Positions 1 to 8,571 of a DNA stretch of 64,000 nt are shown in pieces. The stretch is from Ignavibacteriales bacterium. Its GTDB lineage: Bacteria; Bacteroidota; Ignavibacteria; Ignavibacteriales; Ignavibacteriaceae. Below the pieces are notes generated by a model. It was not told the DNA's origin, did not search any database, and saw only the letters and a program-made list of their open reading frames with translations. Position 1 is the stretch's first letter. Each line of letters begins with the position of its first letter. The DNA lies in contig JADJIA010000003.1 in assembly GCA_016707285.1 (NCBI GenBank), positions 372,001 through 436,000 on the forward strand, in the 5' to 3' direction. A program made the position numbers and the translations under genes.

Positions 1-1853
1 GGTACACTCATATCAAATTCTGCCGGTGGGTTTTCCCATTTTTCAGGAAGATTCCAGGGGAATTTTTTACCGTGACTGAAGTATCTGTCATATAGTCCAT
101 AAAAGGTTGTAAAAGCAGGTGCTGTGGTTCCGTTATAATCATAACCCTTAACCACACCATCAGAAATTCTGAGGGAGAAGGTTGCGTCAGGTGGAATGGA
201 GGTACCATATACTTCAAAAACAGCTCTTCCGAGTTTGTCGAGTAGAAGCACTTCTTCGGTTTGAACCTGTTTTACGATATCGCTGTAAGGTTTAACTTTT
301 TCCTGAGCGAGAACTGAATATCTAATAAACGGGTCGTCAAGTTCAAGAATTTGAGTCGGCTCCATTGCAAGCAATTCAGCAACTTTTTCTTTGGATGTTA
401 CCTTGCTGTTTGAAAGGAGATATGCTACAGCTTCATCGCCATCTCTGCCGCCTGTTAAAGCGAGGTATGCAGGATGATTGGCACCAAGGAGACCTTTGAT
501 GTAAGACAGGTTTTCCTTCAAGAGGAGGTCTGACATCTGTTTGTCAAAATCATCCGGGAAAATAGTAAGTTCTGATTTAATCCCTTTTTTAGCACTACCC
601 ACCAACGCTGAGGCTGTAAGGAAGTACTGAGAAAAAATCATTGGTCTTACTCTGAAAGCATTAAGTTCATTAAACACTGCGTTCATTTTTTTTCTTCCGT
701 CGGCAATTTTATTCCAAAGGTCGCCATATTCAGAAGCGAGTTTTGGATTTGCCATAACAGCAGCCTTAAATTTGTCTTCCCAATCCTGTTTTTTCTTCAT
801 AAAAACGGGATTTCTGAGTCCACTAAGGATTCCACCATAAGCTTTTTGCGAATTTGCAAAACTGAAAAGCTGATCGTTTAATTCGAAAGCTTTGTCAGGA
901 TTTAATTCAATGTATTTTGTGTAAACATTTACGAGGCTTCCAAGAAAAGCAGTGGTAACAGGAGCTGTGAAGTCTCTCTGTGATTCGAGCATCGAAACAG
1001 TGTGAAGTCTGTTGGTTGTTCCGGGGTTACCAACAACAAAAACAGGTTCTCCAACCATGGCACCGTTTGTGCTCCATTTGAAGTAGTTGTCTGATTGTAG
1101 TGGTTTACCGTTTTCATCGTAAACGCGGAAGAAAGTACAATCGAGGTTATATCTTGGGTATGTAAAGTTGTCGGGATCGCCGCCAAAAAAGCCGAGCTGA
1201 TCTTCGGGGGCAAATACAAGTCTTACATCATCATATCTTTTGAAACCGTAGAGAGAATATTTTCCTCCGTTAAAGAAGGTGATAACCTGTCCTTTAAGAC
1301 CTTTACTGCTTAATGAAGCTGTAAGTTCTTTTTTCTTGGCATCTCTGTTTTTAATTTTTTCTTCATCAGTTGAGCCGGCATCAATTGCCTCTCTTATCTG
1401 GGAAGTAACATCTTCGATGTAAATAAGTTGTTCAACAAAGAGACCGGGTACTTTTCTTTCATCCTGAAGGGTTGTTGCCCAGAATCCGGATTTATGGAGG
1501 TCTTCACCTTCACCTGAAACTTCGGTGATGCTTTGGCGTCCACAGTGGTGATTGGTCATTACGAGTCCATCGCCTGAGACAAATGAGGCTGAACAATAGT
1601 CGGCGAATCTAAGCGAGGACATTCTAACATTGTTATACCAATCTTCGTCAGGCGTGAAATTATAGGTTGCACCAAGGTGTTCAGTAGGAGGGAAATCAAA
1701 AGTCCACATCCTGCCGGTATCAAACTTTCCGGCTTTAACGGTATCAAGGTTCACTCCGGCATACTGTGCCGAAAGGGTGAAAGTCAGGGTTAAGACAAGT
1801 AAAGCAGTTGAAAGAACACTGCGGCTTAACTGTCTCAAAGAATTATTTACCAT
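1..1853 (-). CDS. S46 family dipeptidyl peptidase (DPP7/DPP11-like), C-terminus outside window
   Basis: Reading from the ATG at 1853, an open frame of 617 codons runs off the window edge, so the C-terminus is missing. Residues 1-30 form a signal peptide ending LSAQ. The frame contains MTNHHCG near residue 100, which in S46 peptidases carries the catalytic His, and GNPGTTNR near residue 270. The expected Ser motif near the C-terminus lies beyond base 1. S46 enzymes are periplasmic serine exopeptidases that cut dipeptides from the N-termini of oligopeptides, typical of peptide-using Bacteroidota. The start is supported by AAAAGGAG about 5 nt upstream and by a promoter-like pair at 1897-1927. 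An S9 peptidase at 8655-10718 fits the same peptide-degrading lifestyle. Confidence 0.9.
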   Translation of the reverse strand, partial: MVNNSLRQLSRSVLSTALLVLTLTFTLSAQYAGVNLDTVKAGKFDTGRMWTFDFPPTEHLGATYNFTPDEDWYNNVRMSSLRFADYCSASFVSGDGLVMTNHHCGRQSITEVSGEGEDLHKSGFWATTLQDERKVPGLFVEQLIYIEDVTSQIREAIDAGSTDEEKIKNRDAKKKELTASLSSKGLKGQVITFFNGGKYSLYGFKRYDDVRLVFAPEDQLGFFGGDPDNFTYPRYNLDCTFFRVYDENGKPLQSDNYFKWSTNGAMVGEPVFVVGNPGTTNRLHTVSMLESQRDFTAPVTTAFLGSLVNVYTKYIELNPDKAFELNDQLFSFANSQKAYGGILSGLRNPVFMKKKQDWEDKFKAAVMANPKLASEYGDLWNKIADGRKKMNAVFNELNAFRVRPMIFSQYFLTASALVGSAKKGIKSELTIFPDDFDKQMSDLLLKENLSYIKGLLGANHPAYLALTGGRDGDEAVAYLLSNSKVTSKEKVAELLAMEPTQILELDDPFIRYSVLAQEKVKPYSDIVKQVQTEEVLLLDKLGRAVFEVYGTSIPPDATFSLRISDGVVKGYDYNGTTAPAFTTFYGLYDRYFSHGKKFPWNLPEKWENPPAEFDMSV

Positions 1854-1896
1854 ACAACTCCTTTTGGGATAATTAATCATTTATAAAACGCAATTT

Positions 1897-1927
1897 TAAA
1901 GTTACATATTTTTTTTGGACGATTCAA
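1897..1927 (-). promoter_or_regulatory. Bacteroidota-type promoter for the S46 peptidase gene
   Basis: On the minus strand TTG (1925-1927) is followed after exactly 20 nt by TAACTTTA (1897-1904), close to the Bacteroidota consensus TTG-N19-21-TAnnTTTG. The -7 box lies 43 nt before the ATG at 1853. It overlaps the last bases of the upstream AlkC-like gene. Seen directly by eye; activity is inferred. Confidence 0.5.
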
Positions 1928-3054
1928 GATTGAAATGGATGCAACAAAAAGGAAACTGAACCCAATAAGTTGCCATTTACCCTTACATCAACAATATGTT
2001 CACCCGGATAATAGACCCTTGTGGTAATAGGGACGACCGATATTTTCTTTGAAAATTTTATTGTTTCGCCCGGTTTCAGGACCCGTTTTGACAGTTTAAA
2101 AACTTTTAACTGGTTTGATCCGTTGGCTTTTTTGAAGTGAATGCCAAAATCCACCATTAGCTGAGCATCTGAATTACCGTTATTTATCAAGTTAAATGAA
2201 AGATTTAGAGCCTCGCCAAAATCTATTTCATTTTTCGAGAGTGACAAATCTTCGAGTGCTACATTGATATCGGGAGGGAAACCCTGGAGTTCAAGTGAGG
2301 CTTTGTGTCCCTTTTTGAACAGAGTTCTAAGAGAATGATTAATAACCCATTCTCTTTCCGGGGTTGCATTAATTTTCCACCTTTTTAAGGTTTCCACTAC
2401 AACATCAGGATTGTCTTTTGAAATATCATTCAGATTATTTGCGACAGATCTTCTGACATCGAGAGACGGATCATCTTTTAAGATTTCAAGAATCCGAAGT
2501 ACGGGTGTCGGATCAATCACAAATTGTTGTAGTCTCATTCCCCATGGGAGTCGTGGTCTAGAACCTTCTGTTGCAAGCCTTCTTGCAGCGGGATCGGAAT
2601 TCCGTGCCAGTATTTCCAGCCTTTTCATTGTTTCAAGGGGATATTTGGCAATAAAGTGCCTTATATCAAATTCGGCTGAGCAACGGAGGGTCATTTGGAA
2701 GAGGGCGTTTATTGAAGTATCAAAATTATTCAGTCCTTTTCTGGAAATGAAATTGCTCAAAGGCAAGATCATAAACGCGCCAAGCTCTTTAAGTTCAGTG
2801 CTTCGTGGTTCGGGGAGTGAGTCAAGAAGAATTTGTGCCGTCGATTCAAAATCATCAGGCAGGAATTTTTCTATCGCCTCTGAAATCAGATAACTTCTTT
2901 CGTTAAAGCTCAGTTCCCCAAGTCGGGATTCGATGAATAGTTTAAAACCCTCATCATCAAATGGGGGATAAACAGTTTTGAGGCGTTTTGAGAGTATCAA
3001 AACACCATTCATATTAAAGAGATTTCTAATCAGGAATTTTTCTTCCACACTCAA
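1924..3054 (-). CDS. AlkC-like DNA alkylation repair glycosylase with C-terminal Ig-like domain
   Basis: 376 residues. Residues 1 to about 265 form a helical HEAT-like repeat region with the family pattern seen in AlkC/AlkD-type glycosylases: PPFDDEGF near the start, TEGSRPRLPWG in the middle, then a DDPSLDVRRSVANNLNDI segment. From about residue 275 the sequence turns beta-rich (LNLSFNLINNG, PGETIKFSKKI, YYPGEHIVDV), matching the Ig-like domain described for AlkC. Such enzymes excise cationic methylated bases such as 3-methyladenine and 3-methylcytosine without base flipping, starting base-excision repair. It sits alone between merC and the S46 peptidase gene on the same strand, with about 120 nt to merC. 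AlkC rather than AlkD is preferred because of the C-terminal domain. Confidence 0.82.
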   Translation of the reverse strand: MSVEEKFLIRNLFNMNGVLILSKRLKTVYPPFDDEGFKLFIESRLGELSFNERSYLISEAIEKFLPDDFESTAQILLDSLPEPRSTELKELGAFMILPLSNFISRKGLNNFDTSINALFQMTLRCSAEFDIRHFIAKYPLETMKRLEILARNSDPAARRLATEGSRPRLPWGMRLQQFVIDPTPVLRILEILKDDPSLDVRRSVANNLNDISKDNPDVVVETLKRWKINATPEREWVINHSLRTLFKKGHKASLELQGFPPDINVALEDLSLSKNEIDFGEALNLSFNLINNGNSDAQLMVDFGIHFKKANGSNQLKVFKLSKRVLKPGETIKFSKKISVVPITTRVYYPGEHIVDVRVNGNLLGSVSFLLHPFQS

Positions 3055-3174
3055 CCAAAATAATCAAAGCATAAAGTTATGTGAGGATACAAATCCCTAC
3101 AAGCAATAAAGGATGGTTTGTTTAATCTAATGATGAATGGTATAAAAGTTGTGTTAAATTGATATCATCGGGGA

Positions 3175-3588
3175 TTAGACAGCACAGGAATTACAATATT
3201 TAGTATTCAACAAATGTGCTGTAATCAGGGAAAGTCCGCCGATAATCACAAGAATAAGATGCATATTTAATTCAAAACCACCATGATCGGCTTCATGGGC
3301 GTGCCCCAAAAGAAGTGATGAGGAAACAATAAGAAGCGTTCCAACTACCAGAAGTGAAATTATATAGGGATTTTTATGCGAATTCCAGGCTTTGTAAACT
3401 GCATATCCGGAGACAGGAACAACAAGAAAGGCGAGCAGGTCATGGAGGATACCACCGGCGTTGTTAAGGGCAAGAGCTGTGAGAATTACCGGTCTGAGTG
3501 TGCACTCTATAAGGCAAAGAGTTGAAACAGTTATGCCTGTTTTATCTATGTTGTGAATTTTGTTGTGTTCGATCTTGTTGAATTTCAA
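3175..3588 (-). CDS. merC: MerC-domain membrane protein
   Basis: 137 residues with four predicted membrane segments. The first has DKTGITVSTLCLIEC, matching the MerC pattern in which a Cys pair in the first helix handles the metal; the usual CLIHC is CLIEC here. The C-terminus ends in a Cys pair (YCNSCAV) and there is an internal HAHEADH stretch, all possible metal ligands. MerC proteins are inner-membrane carriers first known for mercury, but chromosomal copies next to Fur-family regulators are thought to move other metals. No ATG is available; the start looks like TTG at 3588. It is divergent from the Fur-family gene and shares a palindromic control region with it, so zinc or another divalent metal is a better guess than mercury. 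Confidence 0.8.
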   Translation of the reverse strand: MKFNKIEHNKIHNIDKTGITVSTLCLIECTLRPVILTALALNNAGGILHDLLAFLVVPVSGYAVYKAWNSHKNPYIISLLVVGTLLIVSSSLLLGHAHEADHGGFELNMHLILVIIGGLSLITAHLLNTKYCNSCAV

Positions 3589-3620
3589 TTAAGTTTCCGG
3601 AATAAGAAATAATTTAAGTT

Positions 3621-3651
3621 CAAATATATGGAAAATTTTTTGTTTTTGCAA
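3621..3651 (-). promoter_or_regulatory. merC promoter
   Basis: Minus-strand TTG at 3649-3651 is followed after 20 nt by TATATTTG at 3621-3628, an exact match to TAnnTTTG. The -33 TTG lies inside one half of the palindrome at 3646-3662, so a bound repressor would block it. The -7 box is 32 nt upstream of the proposed TTG start. Confidence 0.6.
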
Positions 3652-3662
3652 CAATGTTGCAA
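3646..3662. promoter_or_regulatory. 17-bp palindrome, probable Fur/Zur-family operator
   Basis: TTGCAACA-A-TGTTGCAA is a perfect 8-bp inverted repeat around one central base. It sits between the divergent merC and Fur-family genes, and each half supplies the -33 TTG of one of the two promoters. Size and symmetry fit a Fur-family dimer site; that this regulator binds it is inference. Confidence 0.7.
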
Positions 3663-3687
3663 GAATAAAGAAATTATTGTAGTTTTG
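3657..3687 (+). promoter_or_regulatory. Promoter of the Fur-family regulator gene
   Basis: TTG at 3657-3659, a 20-nt spacer, then TAGTTTTG at 3680-3687, an exact TAnnTTTG match. It places the transcript start near 3692-3695 and shows that the longer reading frame from 3628 cannot be the real N-terminus; translation should begin at the ATG at 3715. Confidence 0.6.
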
Positions 3688-3714
3688 AGAGATGAAAAGA
3701 GAAAAATTGCAAAA

Positions 3715-4131
3715 ATGAGACAGTCCGAAGAATTATTAAGACATCACGGAATAAGAGTTACTGAAATCAGAAAAGAGATAGTAGAGACTCTATTGTCGCG
3801 GGAGTCTGCCCTTAGTTGTAAAGAGATTAAGGAGCTTATTCCGGGTGAATTTGACAGAGTGACCCTCTACAGGACGCTCAATACTTTTGTAGAGCAGGGA
3901 ATCATCCATCAGATAGCGGGAGGTGAAGGAACCATCAGATATGCTCTTTGTTCATCGGGTGAATGTGTAACACATCATCACGAAGATCGTCACATTCACT
4001 TCCGTTGCACAGCTTGTGGTCTCACATTTTGTCTTGAATATCATACCCCTCCAAAACTTGAAGTACCCAAAGGTTATAAATTGGGTTCCTTCGAAATATC
4101 CGCCACAGGACTCTGCAAAACCTGTTCGTAA
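3715..4131 (+). CDS. Fur-family metal-responsive transcriptional regulator (Zur-like)
   Basis: 138 residues from the ATG at 3715. The N-terminal winged helix includes LLRHHGIRVTEIRKEIVETL and FDRVTLYRTLNTFVEQGI, the Fur-family recognition region. The C-terminal half has HHHEDRHIHFRC and two CxxC pairs (CTAC, CKTC) that would hold a structural zinc. Fur-family proteins repress when loaded with metal. Zur is favoured over Fur or PerR because the partner gene is merC and nothing iron- or peroxide-related is adjacent, but the sensed metal is not proven. The open frame extends upstream to 3628, but that part contains the promoter and operator, so the short start is chosen. It probably represses itself and merC through the shared palindrome. 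Confidence 0.85.
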   Translation: MRQSEELLRHHGIRVTEIRKEIVETLLSRESALSCKEIKELIPGEFDRVTLYRTLNTFVEQGIIHQIAGGEGTIRYALCSSGECVTHHHEDRHIHFRCTACGLTFCLEYHTPPKLEVPKGYKLGSFEISATGLCKTCS

Positions 4132-4272
4132 AATTCGACTAAAAATATAACAAACTGCTTTGTAACTCGCTGAAATTTAATTAAGTTTAGCTGAGGGAAG
4201 TGGCGTACTTTTCCCGGGATGGATTTGGGGATGAGGCGCGATTCAAATTACTTTTTTTTGGAGACGGGAAGC

Positions 4273-4869
4273 ATGCAGAAAAATCAAAGTAGAATATTAA
4301 TAGCCTTGCTGGGAGCAATTGTTCTTCTTTTAGCAACAATTGTTGTAGTATTTTTGACCAAGGGAAATCAGACAGCGAAAGTGGAACCCTCAAAAGTGAC
4401 TGAAAGTGAGAATAGACAGCCGGAGGAGAAGAATTATCCCGTTGCCACAACAGTTCAAACGATAGATTCGGTTCGTGTGAGTGATCCGATTAAATTCTCT
4501 GCGATAGAGAGTTTTTTTCAACAATACAGTGGTGCGAACAGAGATGGATTAGTTGAAGAGTTAACGATGCTTTATACCGATCCATCTTATTATGTAAACA
4601 GAAGCTATTCCCGGAGTCAGTTGAGAAAAGTAATTATAAACTTTTTTGACAGGACGAGAACAATAGATCATTCTTTTTCCAATCTGGTGGCATATGAACT
4701 TTCGAACGGGACAGTCTCGGTTTATGTAAGCGAGTATCAGGAGACCTCAGAAAATCAATCCGGAAGAATTGCCAGGATAAAAGTTTACAAAAACTTCCAT
4801 CTTATACCCACCAACTCGGGATATAAATGTGAAGCTCAATACATTCTATCGCATCAGCAGGTTAAATGA
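4273..4869 (+). CDS. Membrane-anchored protein with NTF2-like extracytoplasmic domain
   Basis: 198 residues from the ATG at 4273, which has GGAGACGGGAAGC just upstream; an in-frame ATG at 4219 is less likely. Residues about 5-29 form one membrane helix (LIALLGAIVLLLATIVVVFL), followed by a polar linker to about residue 70. The rest (FFQQYSGANRDGLVEELTMLYTD, then a RIKVYKNFHLI strand) has the length and helix-sheet rhythm of NTF2-like/SnoaL folds. It converges with the Ser/Thr kinase gene, ending 6 nt from its stop. Function unknown; it could bind a small ligand in the periplasm. The fold is a pattern guess only. Confidence 0.6.
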   Translation: MQKNQSRILIALLGAIVLLLATIVVVFLTKGNQTAKVEPSKVTESENRQPEEKNYPVATTVQTIDSVRVSDPIKFSAIESFFQQYSGANRDGLVEELTMLYTDPSYYVNRSYSRSQLRKVIINFFDRTRTIDHSFSNLVAYELSNGTVSVYVSEYQETSENQSGRIARIKVYKNFHLIPTNSGYKCEAQYILSHQQVK

Positions 4870-4875
4870 ATCGGG

Positions 4876-5904
4876 TTACTCTTTTAACAGTGTTATGATG
4901 AAATAAATCAATATTCCAATAACGCCGACCAAAAAGAGAGCGATTAACCAGAACCACGGGTTTGGAGTTTCTTCATCCTCTTCCCGGGGTGAGGATGTTT
5001 GGTCACTCGACTTCTGAGACGGAGTAACTGTATGTTCGGCGCTTGGGGTTTTATATCCTTCAATTACTGTTGGAGCTATGTAGTTGTCGTCTTTGATGGC
5101 AGCCAACATTTCAGAAACCGATCTGAATCTGTCCGATTTTTCCTTCTGTGTTGCTTTTTTAATGACATTTACCAGATTTTCCGGAATGTGAGGGTAGAAT
5201 TCTCTCGGGTCAGGAATCGGAGTGGAAGTTATCACTCTGATTTTATCAAACATTGAGTCATGAGGTTTAAAGGTAAACGGGAGTCTTCCGGCAAGCATTT
5301 CATATAGTGTTATACCGAGACTATAGATATCACTTTGCTGGTCAACAACGCCACCTGTCATCTGCTCGGGGCTCATATATTCCATAGTTCCGATCATGGT
5401 TCCGGTTGCAGTATTTCCGGTGGAACCGAGGACTTTGGCTATTCCAAAATCGGTAACTTTTGCGAAATAGTCGGGTGTAACGAGCACATTCGAAGGTTTA
5501 ATATCACGGTGGATAAGGGGAGCCGGCAGGTTGTGTGCGTGATCGATTGCTCCGGCAATTTGCACAAACAGAGGTATCGCCTTCGCTGCGACAATAGGGC
5601 CCACTTCAGCACCAATTATTTGGGATAAAGGTTTTCCCTCAATAAATTCCATAATTATACAAAGATTTCCCCCCTCTTTGATGTACTCATAGACCTTAAC
5701 AATGTTAGGATGATTGAGCTTGCCGGCATGCATCGCTTCCTCTTTAAACCTTTTTTCCATTTGAGGATCGACAGCATATTGTTCATAGAGAATCTTCATT
5801 GCCCGGGTTTCTCCGGTAATTTCATGGCGCACTCTTAATACCTTCGCCATTCCACCATACCCGAGGTTGTCGAGCAATTCGTAGGATTGTATCATTTGGT
5901 TCAT
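4876..5904 (-). CDS. Membrane-bound PknB-type Ser/Thr protein kinase
   Basis: 342 residues. Residues 8 to about 270 form a complete Hanks-type kinase domain: glycine loop LGYGGMAKV (14-22), Lys37 in AMKIL, HRDIKPSN (catalytic loop), DFGIAKVLG (magnesium binding), GTMEYMSPEQ (activation segment end) and SDIYSLGITLYEML. A polar Ser/Glu-rich linker follows, then one membrane helix (WFWLIALFLVGVIGILIYFII) and only a few residues beyond it. So the kinase is cytoplasmic and tail-anchored, without PASTA or other sensor domain. Substrates are unknown. All catalytic residues are present, so it should be active. Confidence 0.95.
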   Translation of the reverse strand: MNQMIQSYELLDNLGYGGMAKVLRVRHEITGETRAMKILYEQYAVDPQMEKRFKEEAMHAGKLNHPNIVKVYEYIKEGGNLCIIMEFIEGKPLSQIIGAEVGPIVAAKAIPLFVQIAGAIDHAHNLPAPLIHRDIKPSNVLVTPDYFAKVTDFGIAKVLGSTGNTATGTMIGTMEYMSPEQMTGGVVDQQSDIYSLGITLYEMLAGRLPFTFKPHDSMFDKIRVITSTPIPDPREFYPHIPENLVNVIKKATQKEKSDRFRSVSEMLAAIKDDNYIAPTVIEGYKTPSAEHTVTPSQKSSDQTSSPREEDEETPNPWFWLIALFLVGVIGILIYFIITLLKE

Positions 5905-5991
5905 ATTTCAACCATCTATCAATTTTTGGTAGTTTCAGATTTTTACAAAAATCCTTCCATAAACTAAATAAAAAAAATCAAATAGTGGTGG

Positions 5992-6152
5992 AGAACTTCA
6001 GAACCTCAGAACTTCAGAACCTCAGAACTTCAGAACTTCAGAACCTCAGAACCTCAGAACTTCAGAACCTCAGAACTTCAGTACTCAGGTACTCAGGTCA
6101 CTCAGGTACTCAGGTCACTCAGGTACTCAGGTACTCAGGTCACTCAGGTACT
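5992..6152. repeat. Two abutting 8-bp tandem arrays (AGAACYTC, then ACTCAGGT)
   Basis: Positions 5992-6079 hold about 11 copies of AGAACTTC/AGAACCTC, and 6080-6152 hold about 8 copies of ACTCAGGT, some with one extra C. They fill the 312-nt gap between the divergent kinase and glnS genes. The same AGAACTTC unit recurs at 32021-32167 and 55580-55677. An open frame through it is an artefact of the repeat. Confidence 0.9.
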
Positions 6153-6216
6153 ATGGATTTCATGGATATTGAGTAAATTACGATTCGATTTTAATTAATT
6201 TTTAAAGAAGAAGTAT

Positions 6217-7926
6217 ATGTCAGACGAGTTGGAAAACAAGAATATAAGTGAATCAGCAGCCCCCAGAGATTTTATCAGACAGATAATAGATGAAGACCTC
6301 CGCACCGAAAAAAACGGTACAAAAGTAGTTACCAGATTTCCTCCGGAGCCAAACGGTTATTTACACATTGGTCATGCAAAATCGATATGCCTTAATTTTG
6401 GGATCGGGATAGAGTATGCCGGAAAAACAAATTTACGGTTTGATGATACAAATCCCAGTAAGGAAGAGACGGAGTATGTCGATTCTATTATGGAAGATGT
6501 TCGCTGGCTCGGGTTTGATTGGGGCACAGGATTGTTTTATGCTTCCGATTATTTTGACAAATTATACGAATTTGCAGAGGCATTGATCCTGAAAGGGAAA
6601 GCATTTGTATGTGAACTATCTTCGGAAGAGATGCGTCAATACCGTGGAACTCTTACCGAACCGGGGAAAGAAAGTCCATACCGCGGAAGAGGAATTGATG
6701 AAAATCTGGATCTTTTCCGCAGAATGAAAACCGGAGAGTTTCCTGACGGAAGCAAAACACTCAGGGCAAAAATTGATATGAATTCACCCAATATTAATCT
6801 TCGTGATCCTGTTATATATAGAATCATGAGGGCACATCACCATCGTACGGGTGACAACTGGTGTATTTATCCGATGTATGATTATGCTCATGCCCTTTCT
6901 GACATGCTCGAAGGGATTACTCACTCCATCTGTACACTTGAATTTGAAGATCACAGACCATTGTACGATTGGGTTTTGGATACTCTCGAAACTCCATGCC
7001 ATCCACAGCAGATTGAATTTGCAAGATTAAATCTGAACTATACGATAATGAGTAAACGGAAATTGAATGAACTGGTAACAAAGGGTTATGTGAATGGCTG
7101 GGATGACCCCCGTATGCCAACTATTGCAGGTTTGCGCCGCAGGGGATATACACCCGAAGCGATCAGAAATTTTGCTGAACGGGTGGGAGTTGCCAAAAGA
7201 GAATCGATTATTGATGTTGCACTTCTTGAATTTTCGATTCGTGAAGATTTAAACAAACACGCTGAAAGAGCCACAGCGGTTATTAATCCTCTTAAAGTGG
7301 TGATAACAAATTACCCTGAAGATCAGGAAGAATTTATGGATTTTACGATAAATCCTGAAGAACCTGAGAAAGGGAGCAGGAAAGTTCCTTTTTCAAAAGA
7401 AATTTACATCGAGCGGGAGGATTTTATGGAAGAACCGGTAAAAGGTTATTTCAGATTATTCCCCGGCAATGAAGTGAGACTCCGTTGGGCGTATTTTGCC
7501 AAATGCACCGGTTTCAAAAAAGATGAAGTAACAGGTGATGTGACGGAAGTCTATTGTGAGTATGATCCTGCCAGCAAAGGCGGGAACTCTCCTGATGGTC
7601 GTAAAGTTAAAGGAACTATACACTGGGTTTCTGCAAAACATGCATTTGATGCTGAAGTAAGATTATACGACAGACTTTTTGATCATGTTGATCCAAACAG
7701 ACCCGACGAGGGGAAAGATTGGCTCGACAATTTGAACCCAAATTCACTGACAGTTTTATCAAATTGTAAATTAGAGCCTTATCTTAAGGAAGTTGGACCC
7801 GGATTCAAATGTCAGTTTGAAAGACTTGGATATTTTTGTGCTGATATTAAAGAATCAACTCCAGGTAAGCCTGTATTTAACAGAACTGTTACACTTCGGG
7901 ATAACTGGGCAAAAACAAACAAGTGA
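6217..7926 (+). CDS. glnS: Glutaminyl-tRNA synthetase
   Basis: 569 residues, normal length for bacterial GlnRS. PPEPNGYLHIGHAKS near residue 42-56 holds the HIGH motif and IMSKRKL near residue 275 is the KMSKS loop of this class I synthetase. The GlnRS-type PPEPNG signature and the C-terminal double beta-barrel anticodon domain (EVRLRWAYFAKCTGF, GTIHWVSAKHA) separate it from GluRS. It charges tRNA-Gln with glutamine directly. ATG 6217 follows AAGAAG. A small exported-protein gene begins 27 nt downstream and may be co-transcribed. Confidence 0.97.
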   Translation: MSDELENKNISESAAPRDFIRQIIDEDLRTEKNGTKVVTRFPPEPNGYLHIGHAKSICLNFGIGIEYAGKTNLRFDDTNPSKEETEYVDSIMEDVRWLGFDWGTGLFYASDYFDKLYEFAEALILKGKAFVCELSSEEMRQYRGTLTEPGKESPYRGRGIDENLDLFRRMKTGEFPDGSKTLRAKIDMNSPNINLRDPVIYRIMRAHHHRTGDNWCIYPMYDYAHALSDMLEGITHSICTLEFEDHRPLYDWVLDTLETPCHPQQIEFARLNLNYTIMSKRKLNELVTKGYVNGWDDPRMPTIAGLRRRGYTPEAIRNFAERVGVAKRESIIDVALLEFSIREDLNKHAERATAVINPLKVVITNYPEDQEEFMDFTINPEEPEKGSRKVPFSKEIYIEREDFMEEPVKGYFRLFPGNEVRLRWAYFAKCTGFKKDEVTGDVTEVYCEYDPASKGGNSPDGRKVKGTIHWVSAKHAFDAEVRLYDRLFDHVDPNRPDEGKDWLDNLNPNSLTVLSNCKLEPYLKEVGPGFKCQFERLGYFCADIKESTPGKPVFNRTVTLRDNWAKTNK

Positions 7927-7953
7927 CAAAAATGTTTATTTGAGAGAATTGAA

Positions 7954-8571
7954 ATGAACACTAACAGAATTTTTTATATAATTTTTCTCATCCTTCCTCT
8001 ATGGATCGTGTTGGGTGGTTCCGCCCTTTCACAAAACAAAGAGGAAGAGAAAAAAAAGGAAGAGGAAGAGGAAGTGATGCCTGCTCCTGTTGAAGTGCCT
8101 GAAGAATCGGGTGCGTTCGACAAAGGATTTGCAAAAGAGATGCCTGACGAAGGCGGACTTGTTTACTCTCCCGAACTTTTACTGGCATCATTCACAGCAA
8201 AATCTGAAAAAAAAGATGATGCAATGAAACTTGCAAAAGAGGGTGCTATTAAAGGTTTGTCTCAACAAATTGATCAAAAACTTGATGATTACAAAAAATC
8301 AATAAAAAAAGAGAAACTTAAAAACGAAAAAGAGATCACCGCACTTTTTTCAAGTGCGGGTGAACTTTCAAAAAAGGAACTTCTTCAAAAACCAGCTGTA
8401 ATTGACAGTACACTGGAAAAAAAATCCGACGGGTGGGAGGCCAGTATAATGCTTGAACTTAAAGTTACAGACTTAAGCAAAAAACTGATCGAAGGCACAA
8501 AAGCCGATCCTGAATTTAAGAAAACCAAGCTTTATAAAGAGTTGGAGGCAAGCTCAATTATCAATTATTAA
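7954..8571 (+). CDS. Exported charged protein of unknown function
   Basis: 205 residues. Residues 1-27 form a signal peptide ending GSALSQ. A highly charged stretch rich in Lys and Glu follows (about 28-45), then a helical domain with a LAKEGAIKGLSQQIDQKLDDY segment and a VIDSTLEKKSDGWEASIML strand. The spacing slightly recalls LPP20-type periplasmic proteins, but I do not recognise a family. The gene's last codons and stop lie inside an AT-rich heptamer repeat array, so its C-terminal SSIINY end may be repeat-derived. The start follows TTGAGAGAATTGAA. Possibly co-transcribed with glnS. Confidence 0.65.
   Translation: MNTNRIFYIIFLILPLWIVLGGSALSQNKEEEKKKEEEEEVMPAPVEVPEESGAFDKGFAKEMPDEGGLVYSPELLLASFTAKSEKKDDAMKLAKEGAIKGLSQQIDQKLDDYKKSIKKEKLKNEKEITALFSSAGELSKKELLQKPAVIDSTLEKKSDGWEASIMLELKVTDLSKKLIEGTKADPEFKKTKLYKELEASSIINY

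Noticed and set aside
2411..2893. 160-codon plus-strand frame
   Set aside because: Antisense shadow of the AlkC-like gene; no recognisable motifs.
3628..3714. N-terminal extension of the Fur-family protein
   Set aside because: It contains both promoter boxes and the operator; family members begin near the ATG at 3715.
5985..6176. 63-codon frame in the octamer repeats
   Set aside because: Pure translation of a tandem DNA repeat; period 8 would change frame on any length change.
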